This document shows, piece by piece, positions 1 through 11,400 of a DNA stretch of 64,000 bases. Every line of letters starts with the position of its first letter. The first letter of the stretch is position 1. The position numbers and the translations under genes are program-made. The stretch is from Spinacia oleracea (Eukaryota > Streptophyta > Magnoliopsida > Caryophyllales > Amaranthaceae), in assembly GCF_020520425.1 (NCBI RefSeq), contig NC_079487.1, forward strand, positions 129,230,385-129,294,384, given 5' to 3'. The notes under the pieces are model-generated. The model did no database searches, was not told the origin of the DNA, and was given only the letters and a program-made list of their open reading frames with translations.

Positions 1-1
1 G

Positions 2-246
2 CGTCGAGTTCAACTTGCTTTGGCTGAGTTTGCGCCCAGTATTGGTTGGGATGAGATACAAGGGAAGTATGATTCTATTTTGGCCAAGGAGCGAGAGGAT
101 CTTAGGGCTCAGCTGGTTGCTTAGGACAAGGTTGATGGAGGCGAGGTCGATTCGTCTGACTCTGATTCTGCTAGTACTTCGGGTTCTGACTCGAGCAGTA
201 GTGGTGATGACGACGTTGGTAGCCATGTTGATGTCGTTGACCCTTA
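2..246 (+). other. Tail of an antisense ORF of the Tat-type element (fossil)
   Basis: Read on the + strand, this stretch gives a coding-like text: LAEFAPSIGWDEIQGKYDS and a lysine/glutamate-rich stretch, then an acidic Ser/Asp/Gly tail that ends just before 246. It lies beyond the end of pol and opposite to it, where Retand-like elements are known to carry an extra antisense ORF. Two copies of a 22-base unit (GGTCCTTCGTAGAGGAACAT and two more bases) follow at 333-354 and 372-393. The piece looks degraded. The link to the antisense ORF rests on position and composition only. Confidence 0.45.
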
Positions 247-569
247 GGCAGATGATTGTGCTTTTCTTGTGTTGCTTTTGTAGATTTCTTTCCGTATTTA
301 GTATGATGTAATGTCTGAATATTTGAACATTCGGTCCTTCGTAGAGGAACATTGATATTTGAACTAAGTTTGGTCCTTCGTAGAGGAACATTGTCAAGAA
401 ATTAAATCTAAGTACTTTTCGAGATTTTTGGCTCAAAACTTTCTTTCGTTTCATTCAACATAGCCTTACACTTTATTTATTACAATGATGAAGTTATTTA
501 TCACTTTGGCGACAATGCCCCTATTATGCCTCTAGCTACATCATTGCTATTAAATACGTACCGGACACT

Positions 570-3500
570 TTAGACGCAGAATTTTTTGAGGTTATCGGCA
601 TTCCATGGTCGAGGAAGGTGCTTGCCTTTGGTGTCGACTAGGTTGTAGGTCCCAGGTCGAAAGACTTTTGCAATCTTGTAAGGGCCTTCACAGTTAGGTC
701 CCAATTTTTCGAGAGTGCTTCTTCGGCCAGTTGCCTCGACTTTCCTTTGTACCCAATCTACTTCGTGCAGTGGCCGAGGGAGAACTCTTTTGTTGGAGTA
801 CCGAGCAATCTTCTGCTTATAGGCAATGGACTTGAGCAGAGTGTTTCCTCTTGTTTCCAGGAGCAAGTCGAGATTAACCCTTTTTTTGGCTTCATTTTTC
901 TCGTAATCATAGTAAGTGACTCGGGGTGAGGGAATGCCAACTTCGACGGGAAGGACGGCGTCGCTTCCATAGACAAGTGAAAAAGGAGTTTGCCCGGTAG
1001 ATTCTTTGACGATGGTTCGAGTCGACCACAAGACACCAGGTAGGTCATCGACCCAAGAACCACTAGACCCCTCGATCATTGTCTTGAGTCCATTTAAGAT
1101 AATCTTGTTAGCAAATTCTGCTTGGCCATTGCTTTGGGGCCTTGAAACCGACGTGAACCGAGTTTGTATGCCGAAGCGATCACAGTATCCTTTGGTGGCT
1201 TTGCTGTCAAACTGTCGACCATTGTCTGATATGAGTGTCCAAGGGACTCCAAATCTCGTGAAGGGCATCACTTTGTAGCAATATACTCCTTGGCTGGTGA
1301 TGAAGGCAGTGTGAGCTTGGTCTTTTTCGGACATGGGAATCTGATGATAGCCTGCATTGGCATCCATGAAGCTGAACAGGTCGTGTCCAGCCGTGGAGTC
1401 GACGAGCCTGTCAATTTTTGGCAGAGGATAGTCATCTTTGGGGCAAGCTTTATTTAGATCTGTGAAGTCGACGCACATTCGCCAGGTTCCGTTTGGCTTC
1501 TTTACCAAGACCACATTAGAGAGCCACTCTGAGTATTGACACTCCCGGATGAACCCTGCCTCCAACAATTTGTGGATTTCCTCAGCAGCAGCTTGGCTGC
1601 GCTCTAGGCCTTGATGCCGCAACTTCTGTTTGATTGGTCGATGACCTTCTTTGATGTTCAGTTCGTGCACCATAGTTTGTCGGTCGATGCCCGATATTTC
1701 CTTGACCGAGAAGGCAAACACATCCCTGTATTCTCGCAGAATAGCAATGATTTTACCTCGTAACTCTTCGTCTAGGTTCTTTCCAACCCGAACAGTATGT
1801 AGCGGATCTTTGTCGAGTAAGATCTCCTCATCTTCCTCGGCTGGTCTAGGGCGGGCATAATGTTTTGGATCTTCGCCAAGGAATACACCTAGATCGTCAG
1901 CCGAGGACCCTTTTTCCGCCGAACGTCTCTTCTTCAGAGGGGGTTCTGTACTTGAGATCGAGTTTTTCTCATTCTTGAAGCTGTTGTTGTAACATTGTCG
2001 AGCAGATCGCTGATCCCCATAGATTTTTCCGACTAACCCGTTGTCTGTTTCATATTGGAGAAGGAGTTGATAGGTTGAGATGGAAGCCTTGATTTTGTTT
2101 AGCAGAGGTCTCCCCACTATTATGTTGTAGGGCAAGGGTATGTCGACGACCATGAAGTCTATGGGAAGGATTTTTCCTTTTCCTTTTTCTCCGATACAGA
2201 CGGGGAGTTTGATCATGCCGACGGGGTATACTGATTGACCACCGAATCCTACGAGGGGTTGGCTGATGTCGTTGAGGTCACTTTTCTTGTAACGTAGCCT
2301 CTGGAGGCATTCAAGAGTTAGGATGTCAGTCGAGCTTCCACTATCAATCAACACCCTCTTTACTGTTCGGTTGGCTACCTTAATTTCAACGACTAGGGGA
2401 TCATCGTGCGGGGCACGGATAATTCGAGAGGGGTCCTCTTGGAACGTTATTGGTGGACACTTGAGGTCTGATGAAGGTGCTTCGACGTCGAGGATCTGAT
2501 GGGTTAGTGCGTGCAAGTGTCTTTTTCTGGCGTTGTCGGTTAGGCCACCATATGCGAGACCCCCGGCTATCACCCCAACATATCCCTCGGTATGATCGCT
2601 CTGGACATCTGATCCCTTGTTATCTTCCTTCTTGCCAGAGGAGGAACCCTTCAAATATTTGTTCAACTTTCCCTCGTCGGCGAGTCTGTCCAAGGCCCTT
2701 TTCAATTCTCGACAGTCCTTGGTGGTGTGTCCGCACTCTTTGTGGAACTCACACCAAAGGCTCTTGTCTCTTTTGGACGCGGGGGTCCTGATCGGGGTTG
2801 GACTCGGCAACAACGACTTTTCCTTGATGTCAAGGTATATCTCCCTCCTGTTATTGTTATACCGAGGATCGTTTCCATTGTCAGTTTCTCTGGGTTTCTT
2901 CTCTTTTTCTCGTCCAACGACCTCTTTTCTCCTCTTAAGGTCAGTCTCGACCGACGGATTGCAGATTTCCGCGGATTGAATGTATCTCTGAGCCCGGACC
3001 ATTGCTTGGGGCAGGGTAGATATTTGCTCGTCGGCCAAGACCCAACGAAATCGGCTTCCTGCCTTTAGCCCGGTCATGAGTGCGGTGAAGGCAACGGAAT
3101 CTTGCAAGTTTGGTATGTTCAAGGACTCGTCATTGAATCTCTTGATGTATTCCTTGAGACTTTCATTGGGCTGCTGTCGGACGGACATGAGATGCATACT
3201 GGTCTTCTTGTATACTTGTCCGGCAATGAACTGTGATTTGAATAGAGATTCGAGCACTGAGAATCTCGTGACGACACCGGCCGATAGCCCAGAGAACCAT
3301 GAGAGAGCCATCCCTTTGAGAGTGGCGGGGAAGAACCGGCACCATGCCGCTTCATCTCCTGTTTGGACAGTCATTCGGGCCTTGTAGGCATCCATGTGGT
3401 CATTCGGGTCAGAGGTCCCGTCATATGGGTCGATAGAGGGCACCTTGACTTTGTTCGGGGTTGGTGCTTCAATGATCTGCCTACTAAAAGGACTTAGGAA

Positions 3501-4331
3501 GCTGAGGTTGTCGAGCTGCACCTCATCTCGAGGGAGGGTTGGTTCCCGTCTCCCGGTCCGAGGAGGTTCTCTCCCTGTTTGGGTGTGTCTATCCGCCCTT
3601 CTTCCAGATGTGATTGAGTTTTCCTCTTGATCTCGTTCTCGAGAGGATCCGTGTCGAGATCTTGGAGGTTCCACTGGGGTGGGGGAGCGTCGAGGGTGAT
3701 CAAGGGACCTTCTCGAACTCTCATGTTGAGAGTGAGTAGAGACCCTCCTGGCGTCGAGCTCGCCTCTCCTGAGTCTTCGTTGGACAATCACATTTCGAGC
3801 ATCGCTTCGGCCATGCCTCTGGGGTGGCGGGGGGAGGCTTCTCGATGTCTGGTATCTCCCTGTGTGTCGAGGAGGATTCAGTGGTAGTTCATGGTCTCTT
3901 TCGGACCGAGGAGGACCTCTCGTAGAGAATGTGCTTCTAGGGGGCTGGAGGCGTGATCTTGTCTCCCGCTGGTCTAGGACCTCCTCCGATGACCTTGGTT
4001 GCCCTCTGGGTCGAGATGGGCCTTCATTACCATCCCGGAGGTTCAACACGGCGGCCCTGAGGCTGCGCTCCAAAGTGTCATTGAACTGCTCAGCCAGTCT
4101 CCTTAAGTCCTCCTGTGTGACGGGCAAAGGTCCCTCGACTTCTCCATGAGGTTGCGGGTCGCTGGCATGGATCGACTCGAGCACGTGATCGTGTCGAGAA
4201 GACAGCACTGGACCATGACGCGACTGATCATCGACATGTCTGGAGGCCGAGGACCTTCCTTGAGAGGGTGACTGGGTAGGTGAGGGATGTCGAATGGGTG
4301 ACGGTCGTCGAGCACGTCTGGTGTTCACCAT
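570..4331 (-). CDS. gag-pol remnant of the Ty3/Tat element
   Basis: The frame starts with an Arg/Ser/Pro-rich N-terminus and a retrotransposon gag domain (SIDPYDGTSDPNDHMDAY). It continues with a Cys/His knuckle (CEFHKECGHTTKDC), an aspartic protease site (LIDSGSSTDIL), reverse transcriptase text (KKPNGTWRMCVDFTDLNKAC) and integrase text (SDNGRQFDS, RPQSNGQAEF), and ends in a Tat-like integrase C-terminus. It is a fossil and not a whole polyprotein. Host function is not expected. Confidence 0.85.
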   Translation of the reverse strand: MVNTRRARRPSPIRHPSPTQSPSQGRSSASRHVDDQSRHGPVLSSRHDHVLESIHASDPQPHGEVEGPLPVTQEDLRRLAEQFNDTLERSLRAAVLNLRDGNEGPSRPRGQPRSSEEVLDQRETRSRLQPPRSTFSTRGPPRSERDHELPLNPPRHTGRYQTSRSLPPPPQRHGRSDARNVIVQRRLRRGELDARRVSTHSQHESSRRSLDHPRRSPTPVEPPRSRHGSSRERDQEENSITSGRRADRHTQTGREPPRTGRREPTLPRDEVQLDNLSFLSPFSRQIIEAPTPNKVKVPSIDPYDGTSDPNDHMDAYKARMTVQTGDEAAWCRFFPATLKGMALSWFSGLSAGVVTRFSVLESLFKSQFIAGQVYKKTSMHLMSVRQQPNESLKEYIKRFNDESLNIPNLQDSVAFTALMTGLKAGSRFRWVLADEQISTLPQAMVRAQRYIQSAEICNPSVETDLKRRKEVVGREKEKKPRETDNGNDPRYNNNRREIYLDIKEKSLLPSPTPIRTPASKRDKSLWCEFHKECGHTTKDCRELKRALDRLADEGKLNKYLKGSSSGKKEDNKGSDVQSDHTEGYVGVIAGGLAYGGLTDNARKRHLHALTHQILDVEAPSSDLKCPPITFQEDPSRIIRAPHDDPLVVEIKVANRTVKRVLIDSGSSTDILTLECLQRLRYKKSDLNDISQPLVGFGGQSVYPVGMIKLPVCIGEKGKGKILPIDFMVVDIPLPYNIIVGRPLLNKIKASISTYQLLLQYETDNGLVGKIYGDQRSARQCYNNSFKNEKNSISSTEPPLKKRRSAEKGSSADDLGVFLGEDPKHYARPRPAEEDEEILLDKDPLHTVRVGKNLDEELRGKIIAILREYRDVFAFSVKEISGIDRQTMVHELNIKEGHRPIKQKLRHQGLERSQAAAEEIHKLLEAGFIRECQYSEWLSNVVLVKKPNGTWRMCVDFTDLNKACPKDDYPLPKIDRLVDSTAGHDLFSFMDANAGYHQIPMSEKDQAHTAFITSQGVYCYKVMPFTRFGVPWTLISDNGRQFDSKATKGYCDRFGIQTRFTSVSRPQSNGQAEFANKIILNGLKTMIEGSSGSWVDDLPGVLWSTRTIVKESTGQTPFSLVYGSDAVLPVEVGIPSPRVTYYDYEKNEAKKRVNLDLLLETRGNTLLKSIAYKQKIARYSNKRVLPRPLHEVDWVQRKVEATGRRSTLEKLGPNCEGPYKIAKVFRPGTYNLVDTKGKHLPRPWNADNLKKFCV

Positions 4332-4369
4332 GGCTTCTTGTTAAGCGTTCCCCACAGACGGCGCCAAAC

Positions 4370-4761
4370 TGTTTCTGCCTGAGAAACTATGAATATAATA
4401 ACTTGGGGATTAACGTAACCGATGACGTATTTGACCGTGATTTCCTTATATCCGACCACCTGTGTTACCGTTTTTAGATAGTCCCTGAATGTATCCGAGG
4501 AACCTTCGTATGATAATTAAAATTAGATAAGTTGTTGTTAAGTGAGAAGAACTAGAGAGAGAGTGACTGATTTGCTTTTTTAGGTAATGATTAGATAGAT
4601 CTTTTTAATGATTACAGCAGAGTATTTATATGATTACACGGGGGTAATTATGTAATTACGTCTATTTTTAGTGAACAACTGTCCTTCTTGGTTCCTAAAT
4701 AAGAAGGGCATTTTTGTCTTTTTACATTGAGTTGGGCTGACCAAGTATATGGGCCCAAACA
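4370..4761 (-). repeat. LTR of the Ty3/Tat element
   Basis: About 392 bases bounded by TGTTT at one side and AAACA at the other, the usual TG...CA inverted ends. It lies directly next to the primer-binding-like site at 4351-4369. On the minus strand it is the 5' LTR. The partner LTR is outside the window, so the edges rest on the terminal motifs alone. Confidence 0.7.
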
Positions 4762-5672
4762 ATTTGTTTTAAGTTATTAGATGATTAATGATTATATAAC
4801 GAGAACCATATGTAAATAATAGATATACAATATATGTAAATCTATAAGAAATTAAGAATATAACTCTTTAAGTTAACACGAAATTCAACTTACTAAATAA
4901 TAACGATTATAGTGTATAAGAACATACATCATAATATATACTCCAAATATAGTTAAACAACTACTCCGTATAACTTATCACAACAATTCTTCAATTTACT
5001 AGTAGTCCTAACAGGTTTAAAGAACATAGTATTCATTTTTATATCATGAATTTGATCATATCATTAGACATTTAATGATTATTACATGTATACAAGTACT
5101 TGATTAACAAGAAATAGGTAATTGAAACTGATAACGCTATATCGAGATAACATATACATTAAAGTATGAAACAATAAATCTATGAGATTGTATCAGTCGA
5201 CAGAAAACCAAACACGACCAATATGTCAAGTGTTAACGATCATAATGACATATAAGAACGCAAAATTCACAAGACATTAACGTACTCTACAAGTGTAAGA
5301 ATTGAAAGTATAACAACTAGGCGGAAATAACTATTAGGAGTTGGATTATATCATTAAACATTGGTCAATTATTACTAGTATACAAAGTACTTAATTGTAA
5401 ATAGTTAATTGGATCTGATAACATTATAATGAGACACATGCAGGGACGTAATCTATGAGATCTCTTTTAGTTGACTATATATCATTAGAGATCAATGTGT
5501 TGAACGACTAATTAATACGAAATATATATTCTATAGAGCACTTCATATAACTTATACTCGTATAAGACTATAAGTATCCAACAATACAATACGTAATAAG
5601 AACCAATATGTAATTATTATATTCCGATCTGTATTAGGTTTGAAACCAAATACAACCCGTTGACCACATCTA
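4762..5672. other. Gene-free AT-rich DNA
   Basis: No open frame with recognisable protein text and no clear terminal repeats were seen. The stretch carries ACTCCGTA octamers (for example near 4961) and short scattered repeats, and looks like old repeat debris. Confidence 0.5.
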
Positions 5673-5880
5673 GGCACTGTTCTTTTGGACTTGTTTTGAC
5701 TTATTTCAGACAAAATAAGTTTAGATAAGTTCACTTAAGTTCAGATAATATAAGTTCAGCAGAAATAAGTTTTGTTCAGACGTTTTCACACACAAATTAG
5801 TTTATTTCAGACAAAATAAGTTTTAATAAGTTCAGATAAGTTCAGTCAAGTTCAGATAAGTTCATTTAAGTTCATACAAA
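5673..5880. repeat. Dispersed repeat rich in TTCAGATAAGTTCA
   Basis: The block opens with GCACTGTTCTTTTGGACTTG and runs on in imperfect copies of TTCAGACAAAATAAG and TTCAGATAAGTTCA. The same opening (CTCTGTTCTTTTGGACTT) recurs inside a transporter intron at 11773, so this is a dispersed family. It may be a non-autonomous DNA transposon. No second terminus was identified. Confidence 0.5.
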
Positions 5881-5894
5881 TTACTTCCGAACTA

Positions 5895-6080
5895 CTACTA
5901 GTATCCCACCTTTCCACATGGTGAGCTACTGTATTGCCTACCCTTTTCACATGGTAGGGAGAACTCGTGTTCGATCCCCCGCAACAACAATTGCGAGGGG
6001 ACTGGAACCTATCCACCCATAACTTGCCCCGAATCCGGATTAACCCTAAAGGTAAACCGAGTGCTAACACACAAAAAAAA
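5895..6080 (+). mobile_element. tRNA-derived SINE, Au-like
   Basis: A polymerase III B-box (GTGTTCGATCCCC) lies at about 5967-5980, with an A-box-like stretch near 5921. The 3' part (CCGGATTAACCCTAAAGG, then AAACCGAGTG) resembles the conserved end of plant Au SINEs, and a short A-run closes it at 6071-6080. No convincing target-site duplication was found, so the 5' edge is approximate. Confidence 0.55.
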
Positions 6081-6254
6081 AGTTTTAGTTTGACAAATTA
6101 ATATTTACGAATTAAATTGAACCAAAAGGATGCTTTATTAATTTTCAAAGTCACAAAGAGAAAACATAATCCACACAACTCTCTTCAATGAAAATCACAC
6201 CGTTGATTAAACAAAATCAACGGCTCTCAACAAATCACCCCCCAATACACAGAT

Positions 6255-6540
6255 CGTGACCTTACTATAAAAACTTACTCCTTAAAACCCTTTACCCTCA
6301 ACCTACCCGCCTCCCACTCCTCTTCTCTCCCTCCCTCCCTCTTTTTCAAGCTGCTCTTCCCTTCTCTGCTTTTCGGACCTCCAAACCCCACCAACCAGCG
6401 CTATTGACGACCGCCTACCATATGCGTCGTCCGAATACCCCATCAGACAACACCGAAACCCCCTTAATATTCCTCCTGTTGATTAGCCATAGAAACCCCA
6501 AAAACCCATTAAAAATTTGCAAGCAAGCCGTCAATTAATC
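6255..6540 (+). promoter_or_regulatory. Promoter/5' UTR-like pyrimidine-rich block without a downstream gene
   Basis: A TATA-like CTATAAAAACTT lies near 6265. It is followed by a C/T-rich leader with CTCCCTCCCTCCCTC (about 6327-6341) and C-rich sequence unlike the flanks. This is what plant leaders of strongly expressed genes look like, but no coding exon is recognised after it. It may be a stray or captured promoter piece. Confidence 0.25.
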
Positions 6541-7204
6541 TCAAATGTTCCCGGTTCGTTGTCAATTGTTGAGCGAGCATTTTTGTGGTTAATGATTTTA
6601 TGGTTCCGGATCAATTTGTAATCACAATTAACAACGAATCCAATATTTTGTAATTATGGAGCTAGTTTAAGAATAATGGACGCTGTTCTGAGTACTGTAG
6701 TTTCTATTTGCATTTAAGAATTATAATAACAACTCTCATTTAGTAAATATCCTTTTAATTAGTAAAGTTAATAGGTTAACAATTACTTAATTTTAAATTT
6801 ATTTAATATTACTAAATAATACTACTAGTTGATAAAGCTTGTATAAAAATACTTGATGCAATATACACCAAGTTTTAAAAACAATATAAGCCTGAGTCAA
6901 TGACAATTTTGTAGCAGTCAAGCTGTATACATTGTATCTACCTTAATATATTATGATATACCATGTAATCAGAGTGCTAAATATAAACTGTGCAAATTTA
7001 TACTTCATATTTACATTTATGGATAGTAAACATAGAATTTAATAAAGTAATTATAACGTTCTAAGTACTTTATAAGTAAAGAAAAGTGAAGTTAACTAAA
7101 TTAGATTATCAATTCAATATTCTATTTTGAATTAGAAAGGGAAAATAGGTTGTTAAGTAAAAATAAATAAATACATGAATTTGAGTAATAAAAAATTTGA
7201 AGTT
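6541..7204. other. Gene-free AT-rich DNA
   Basis: Long AT-rich stretch without recognisable coding text, terminal repeats or RNA genes. Confidence 0.5.
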
Positions 7205-7650
7205 AAAATTAAGTGGGTCGGATATAGATTAGGTTAAAACCATGATGGTTCAATACTAGTTTGGTTAGTAATTGTTCGGGTGAAATCAAATCGGGTCAAA
7301 TAGGTGTCGGGTGGAGTTTAGGTCGGGTCAAACCGGTGTCGATTAGATAACAATTCGGGTCAAACCAAATCGGGTCAAATCAGATATTTATCGGGTAAAA
7401 TCGGTGTCCGGTGAAGTTATGGTCGGGTCAAACCGGTGTCGGGTGGAGTTTGGGTGGAATCCAAGCGGTGACAGGTGAAGTTCGAGTCGGATCAAACTGG
7501 TTACGGGTAGAGTTCAGATCGGGTGAAACGGATGTCGGGTAGAGTCCAATCGGTTAAAGATCGAGTATGGGTCCTGAATTTTCCGGGTCAAACCAGTTCG
7601 GTTAGAGTTCGAACCAGGTGATGTTTTCGGGTCGGGTCAGCTTTTGACAC
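7205..7650. repeat. Degenerate minisatellite of GGGTCAAACCGGTGTC-type units
   Basis: Roughly a dozen imperfect units built from GGGTCAAA, CGGTGTCGGG and TGGAGTTTAGGTC follow one another. Units differ in length and base, so the array is old. No open frame survives. Its composition (GGGTCGGGTCA words) is much richer in G than the AT-rich flanks. Confidence 0.7.
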
Positions 7651-7840
7651 CTCTAGTTATGACTTACGGAGTATAAACTCGGAATGAATAATTTTGAAGT
7701 GCAATCCCTTATATAGAAAATCTTAATTGGTTAATAATTCCTCTAGTATTTGGATAACATCTCAAATTCTCAACTACACTAATTAATACGAAGTATAATA
7801 CTACATTAATTACTTGTCAGCTGTCATCACTCTCCATTAA

Positions 7841-8164
7841 TAAAAGATGGTTGTGGGTCTTATCGGGTTGTAGCTAGCTATTGTCAAGCTCGTATGCCTT
7901 AGACTTGAATAGGTTCGGTTCATGCCAATTCCACTAGTTCATGTCGTGCCAAAATTTCAAAAAGGGCGCCCATGTACTTGCCCTTGTATCGTGTCGTGCT
8001 TACGTGTGTGCCAAAACCTATTTTTAATCAATTTATGTGCTTTGTTACCGTGTCGTACCATATCGGGATTTTCCAAAAAAAAAATGCAACCCGAACACCA
8101 CCCACAACTCCGTGTCGGATTCTTTTATTGTTGGTGTCTCGGCCCAGCCCAATGCCATCTTTAA
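7841..8164. mobile_element. Old copy of a GC-rich inverted-repeat MITE
   Basis: The left end TAAAAGATGGTTGTGGGTC and the right end GGCCCAGCCCAATGCCATCTTTA match the termini of the fresh copy at 57662-58017 (CTAAAGATGGCTGTGGGCC). Many differences are C-to-T or G-to-A, as expected after long cytosine methylation. Inside, CGTGTCGTGC and similar words replace the CGTGCCGGGCC words of the younger copy. No clear target-site duplication remains. Confidence 0.6.
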
Positions 8165-8421
8165 CCATAGATAGAAACACACCCTTATCTATATCTTCCC
8201 ACTAAAAAAAAGAGTTGTATGTTTTTTTTAAAGACAAAATAAGATCGAGGAAGTCAAAAAAGGAAGTAGACATGTAAAATAACAGGAAAAATGTCTTTAC
8301 AAAAATTATGTTCTTGCAACTTGTTAAGTTCTTATTTAATCGTAGTATAAAGAAGCAATACGAGAATAAAGTAAACATTGTTTTTGAAGTACTAGGAAAA
8401 ATTATTTGACAGTCGAAATCA

Positions 8422-11400
8422 ATGGAGAAAGAAGGCAGAATTAGAGATCCAGAAGGTCTAAACATAGAAACAAGCTCCATAATAAAAGATGATCAAATAA
8501 AGCTAAAAGAGGATCCAGCTTCAGCTCACACTATTGGCAATGGTTAGTTTCTTTTTCTTTTGTTATATTCCTCTAAGCTAAGAATCATGTATTTTGATCA
8601 CTATGTGTCACCTAGCTACAAATCCCGAGCTAGATTAACACGTACAAACAGCTCATGCATGTTACAACCAGTTGTATAACAAATTTCCCGTAATCTACAA
8701 ACAGAGTACATAAAATAAATTCTATTAGGAACTCATGTGTACACTTGATTTCATACTCTACTTACTTCGTTCTGTTTTACGATTTACGATTTACGATTAT
8801 TGTTTGGCGAAAAATGCAGATTCATGGCAGCAAGTTAGTTTGTTAATGGTAACGACGTTCAATTCTGGATGGATAATGAGCTTTCCAAACGTGATGTTGG
8901 TACCCCTTGGTTGGGCATGGGGTATCATCGTCTTGGTTCTGATCGGGTTCATGAGTGCTTATGGAAATTGGTTATTAGCAGGTTTCCATTTCATCCAAGG
9001 CGAGAGATTCATCAGATACAGAGACATCATGGGATTTCTATTTGGTTAGATCCTTCTTAAACCTAAACTAATCTATTTCCTCCGTTACTTAAATATTGCA
9101 CCGTAATTGACTTTATATTTTTCAATACGTACTTTGATTCTTAATATATCGAATTGATTCATACAGTATTTACTTCGTTCTATTTCAGTTGACACATTTT
9201 GACTTTTGACTTGATAAAAGAAACGTGTCAACTAATATGTGTTGGTTTCTTTATCTCTAATTAAAGAGAGTCACGACAAAAAATAATGTACACAAGGTTC
9301 GATCTTAGGTCACGAATACCGGTGTACCACCGCATGATCGACTTACCTCTTTTATAACTGTCGCCGTCATATAATTATCAAAATATATATACTTTGGACA
9401 TAGTAGTTATTACGGAGTACTATCAAAGACTATTCTTCCACTAAACACAGACCTTGACATGATGTACAAGTCTTATTCAATGATTATCCAACTAACTAAT
9501 GCAATCATGTATGTGCAGGGAAGAAAATGTACTACGTCACATGGTTGATTCAATTTTCACTGTTTTTTCTGGGAAATATGGGTTTCATTCTTCTAGGAGG
9601 CAGAGCATTGAAAGTACGGTATAACTTATTTAACCTCATTTTGTGGCTTCTACTAGCTAGAGTTACGAAGTAGCGACTATAAAATAGTCTTTCTCCGATC
9701 TTTTATCAAAATAGCTAATTTGACAATTGTATTTTCCAAAATAGCTACTTTTAAATTTTAATTCTCAAACTAGCCACAAATTTGACTTTTAACAAAAAAC
9801 AATTTGTAAACTTTTATATAAGGCGGTCTTACACAAAAAAAAACACCTTGATATCATATAAGTTAAAAAATGAAATCATTTAGTTAAACACTTGAACTAA
9901 TTAGTTAAGCACGGGGACCAATTAGTTTAACAATGAAAATAATTAGTTAAGCACTAGAACTAATTAGTTAACTAATATAACCAATTAGTTAAGCAATCAA
10001 AGTGGTCTTTCCGGTAAGGCGGTCTTACACAAAAGTTGCCGGAACCAAGTTGGGGTTATTTTTGTTTTGGGTTTGCAGTTTTTATATTCTTGGGTTTGCA
10101 GTTTTTATATTCTTGGGTTCTTACTGTCATTGCTACTATGGAGTCCTCCCAGTTGACTATTGGCATTTCTAAACTTAATGTTTTCACTGAAGATTATAAA
10201 AGAAAAATTGACAAGTATGTAAAAAAAATTTACAGGTCCCCATTTTCCATGCATATTGGAGACTTAATTTTATTCAAGTGTACTTAATTTTCTCAATTTT
10301 GATTAGTTATCGAATCTATTTCTAGGCTGCAGGTTATATAAAACATTCTGACATTTGCTAATCGTGTTTGGAGTCGGCAAAATTTTATAAAAATTGTTTC
10401 AATTCTCTTCTATTTGGGCTGACTTGAATTATGAAAATTGATTCACTGCATTACAAATAGCTCTGGACTTGACTGATCTTGTTCTTGCGAATTAATATGC
10501 TATATGTTGGAAGAAAGATAGCTCCCTTAGTTTGTGATTTAAGTTTTGTGTTGATGTTATGTCGACTATCTAGTATACTTCACAGCTAGTATCAAAACAA
10601 ATGGTTCATCTAAAATAAATGAACTCAAAAATAAATACTGGAGTGCTTGCTTGTAGTGGGAAACAAAAATAACCCAAACCGGTACTCTATAAATAAATAA
10701 AAAATCCAACTGGTTTAAAGATTGTTATTTGTTACATCAAAGTTAAAATAGTCATTTTGGTAAATATATTTTAGTTAGTTTAAGAAATAGAATTTTAAAA
10801 TAGCCATTTTGATAAATAAAATAATCAAAGTAGCTAATTTGGTAAAAGATCCCTACAAAAACAGATTTTTATTAGGGACATTTTAAAATAGAAATTATGA
10901 CTATTAGTTACGGACTTAGGTACTCCGTGGTATAGTACTATAACTATAAGCAAACTACAAAGAGTATCCGAGTGTCACGTGACATGTACATCACACAAAA
11001 AAACTAAAAAATTGATGGTCTAGTGTTTTTGGCCTTTTGGGTTTGCAACAAGAGTCACCTTGAGTCCTTGAGTCTAACAGAGTAACAGGGGAGGAGTTTG
11101 AATCCGCCCTACTTATTTCTTTTGGCATGAATTTTTACCGAGTATTTTTTCAATCATGCATTGATTATTTTTTGACACGGGGTTTGTGGACAATAATGGT
11201 GACCCACCATTACCAACTTTAAAATCCTGTATCCGCCACTGTATAGAGAGCTAACTCATATCTATCCGTATACCATATATACTAAGTTAAGCTTTTATAA
11301 TGGATTTTGTACAGGAAATAAATCTGGTGTTCAGTGACACAACCATGAGGCTCCAATATTTCATCATTATCACAGCACTAGTGTACTTGATGTTTTCATT

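Larger units (their letters stand above)
1..4761 (-). mobile_element. Ty3/gypsy LTR retrotransposon, Tat/Retand-like, broken, cut by the window edge
   Basis: The element reads right to left. One LTR lies at 4370-4761. Beside it at about 4351-4369 is a primer-binding-like site (minus strand TGGCGCCGTCTGTGGGG), of the kind found in plant Tat elements. Gag, aspartic protease, reverse transcriptase and integrase parts follow in the Ty3 order. Beyond the end of pol is sequence on the opposite strand that looks like the tail of an antisense ORF, as known for Retand/Tat elements. The second LTR must lie left of position 1, so no target-site duplication or LTR age can be judged. It looks broken, with at least one internal break. 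Lineage is an inference from the layout and primer site. Confidence 0.85.
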
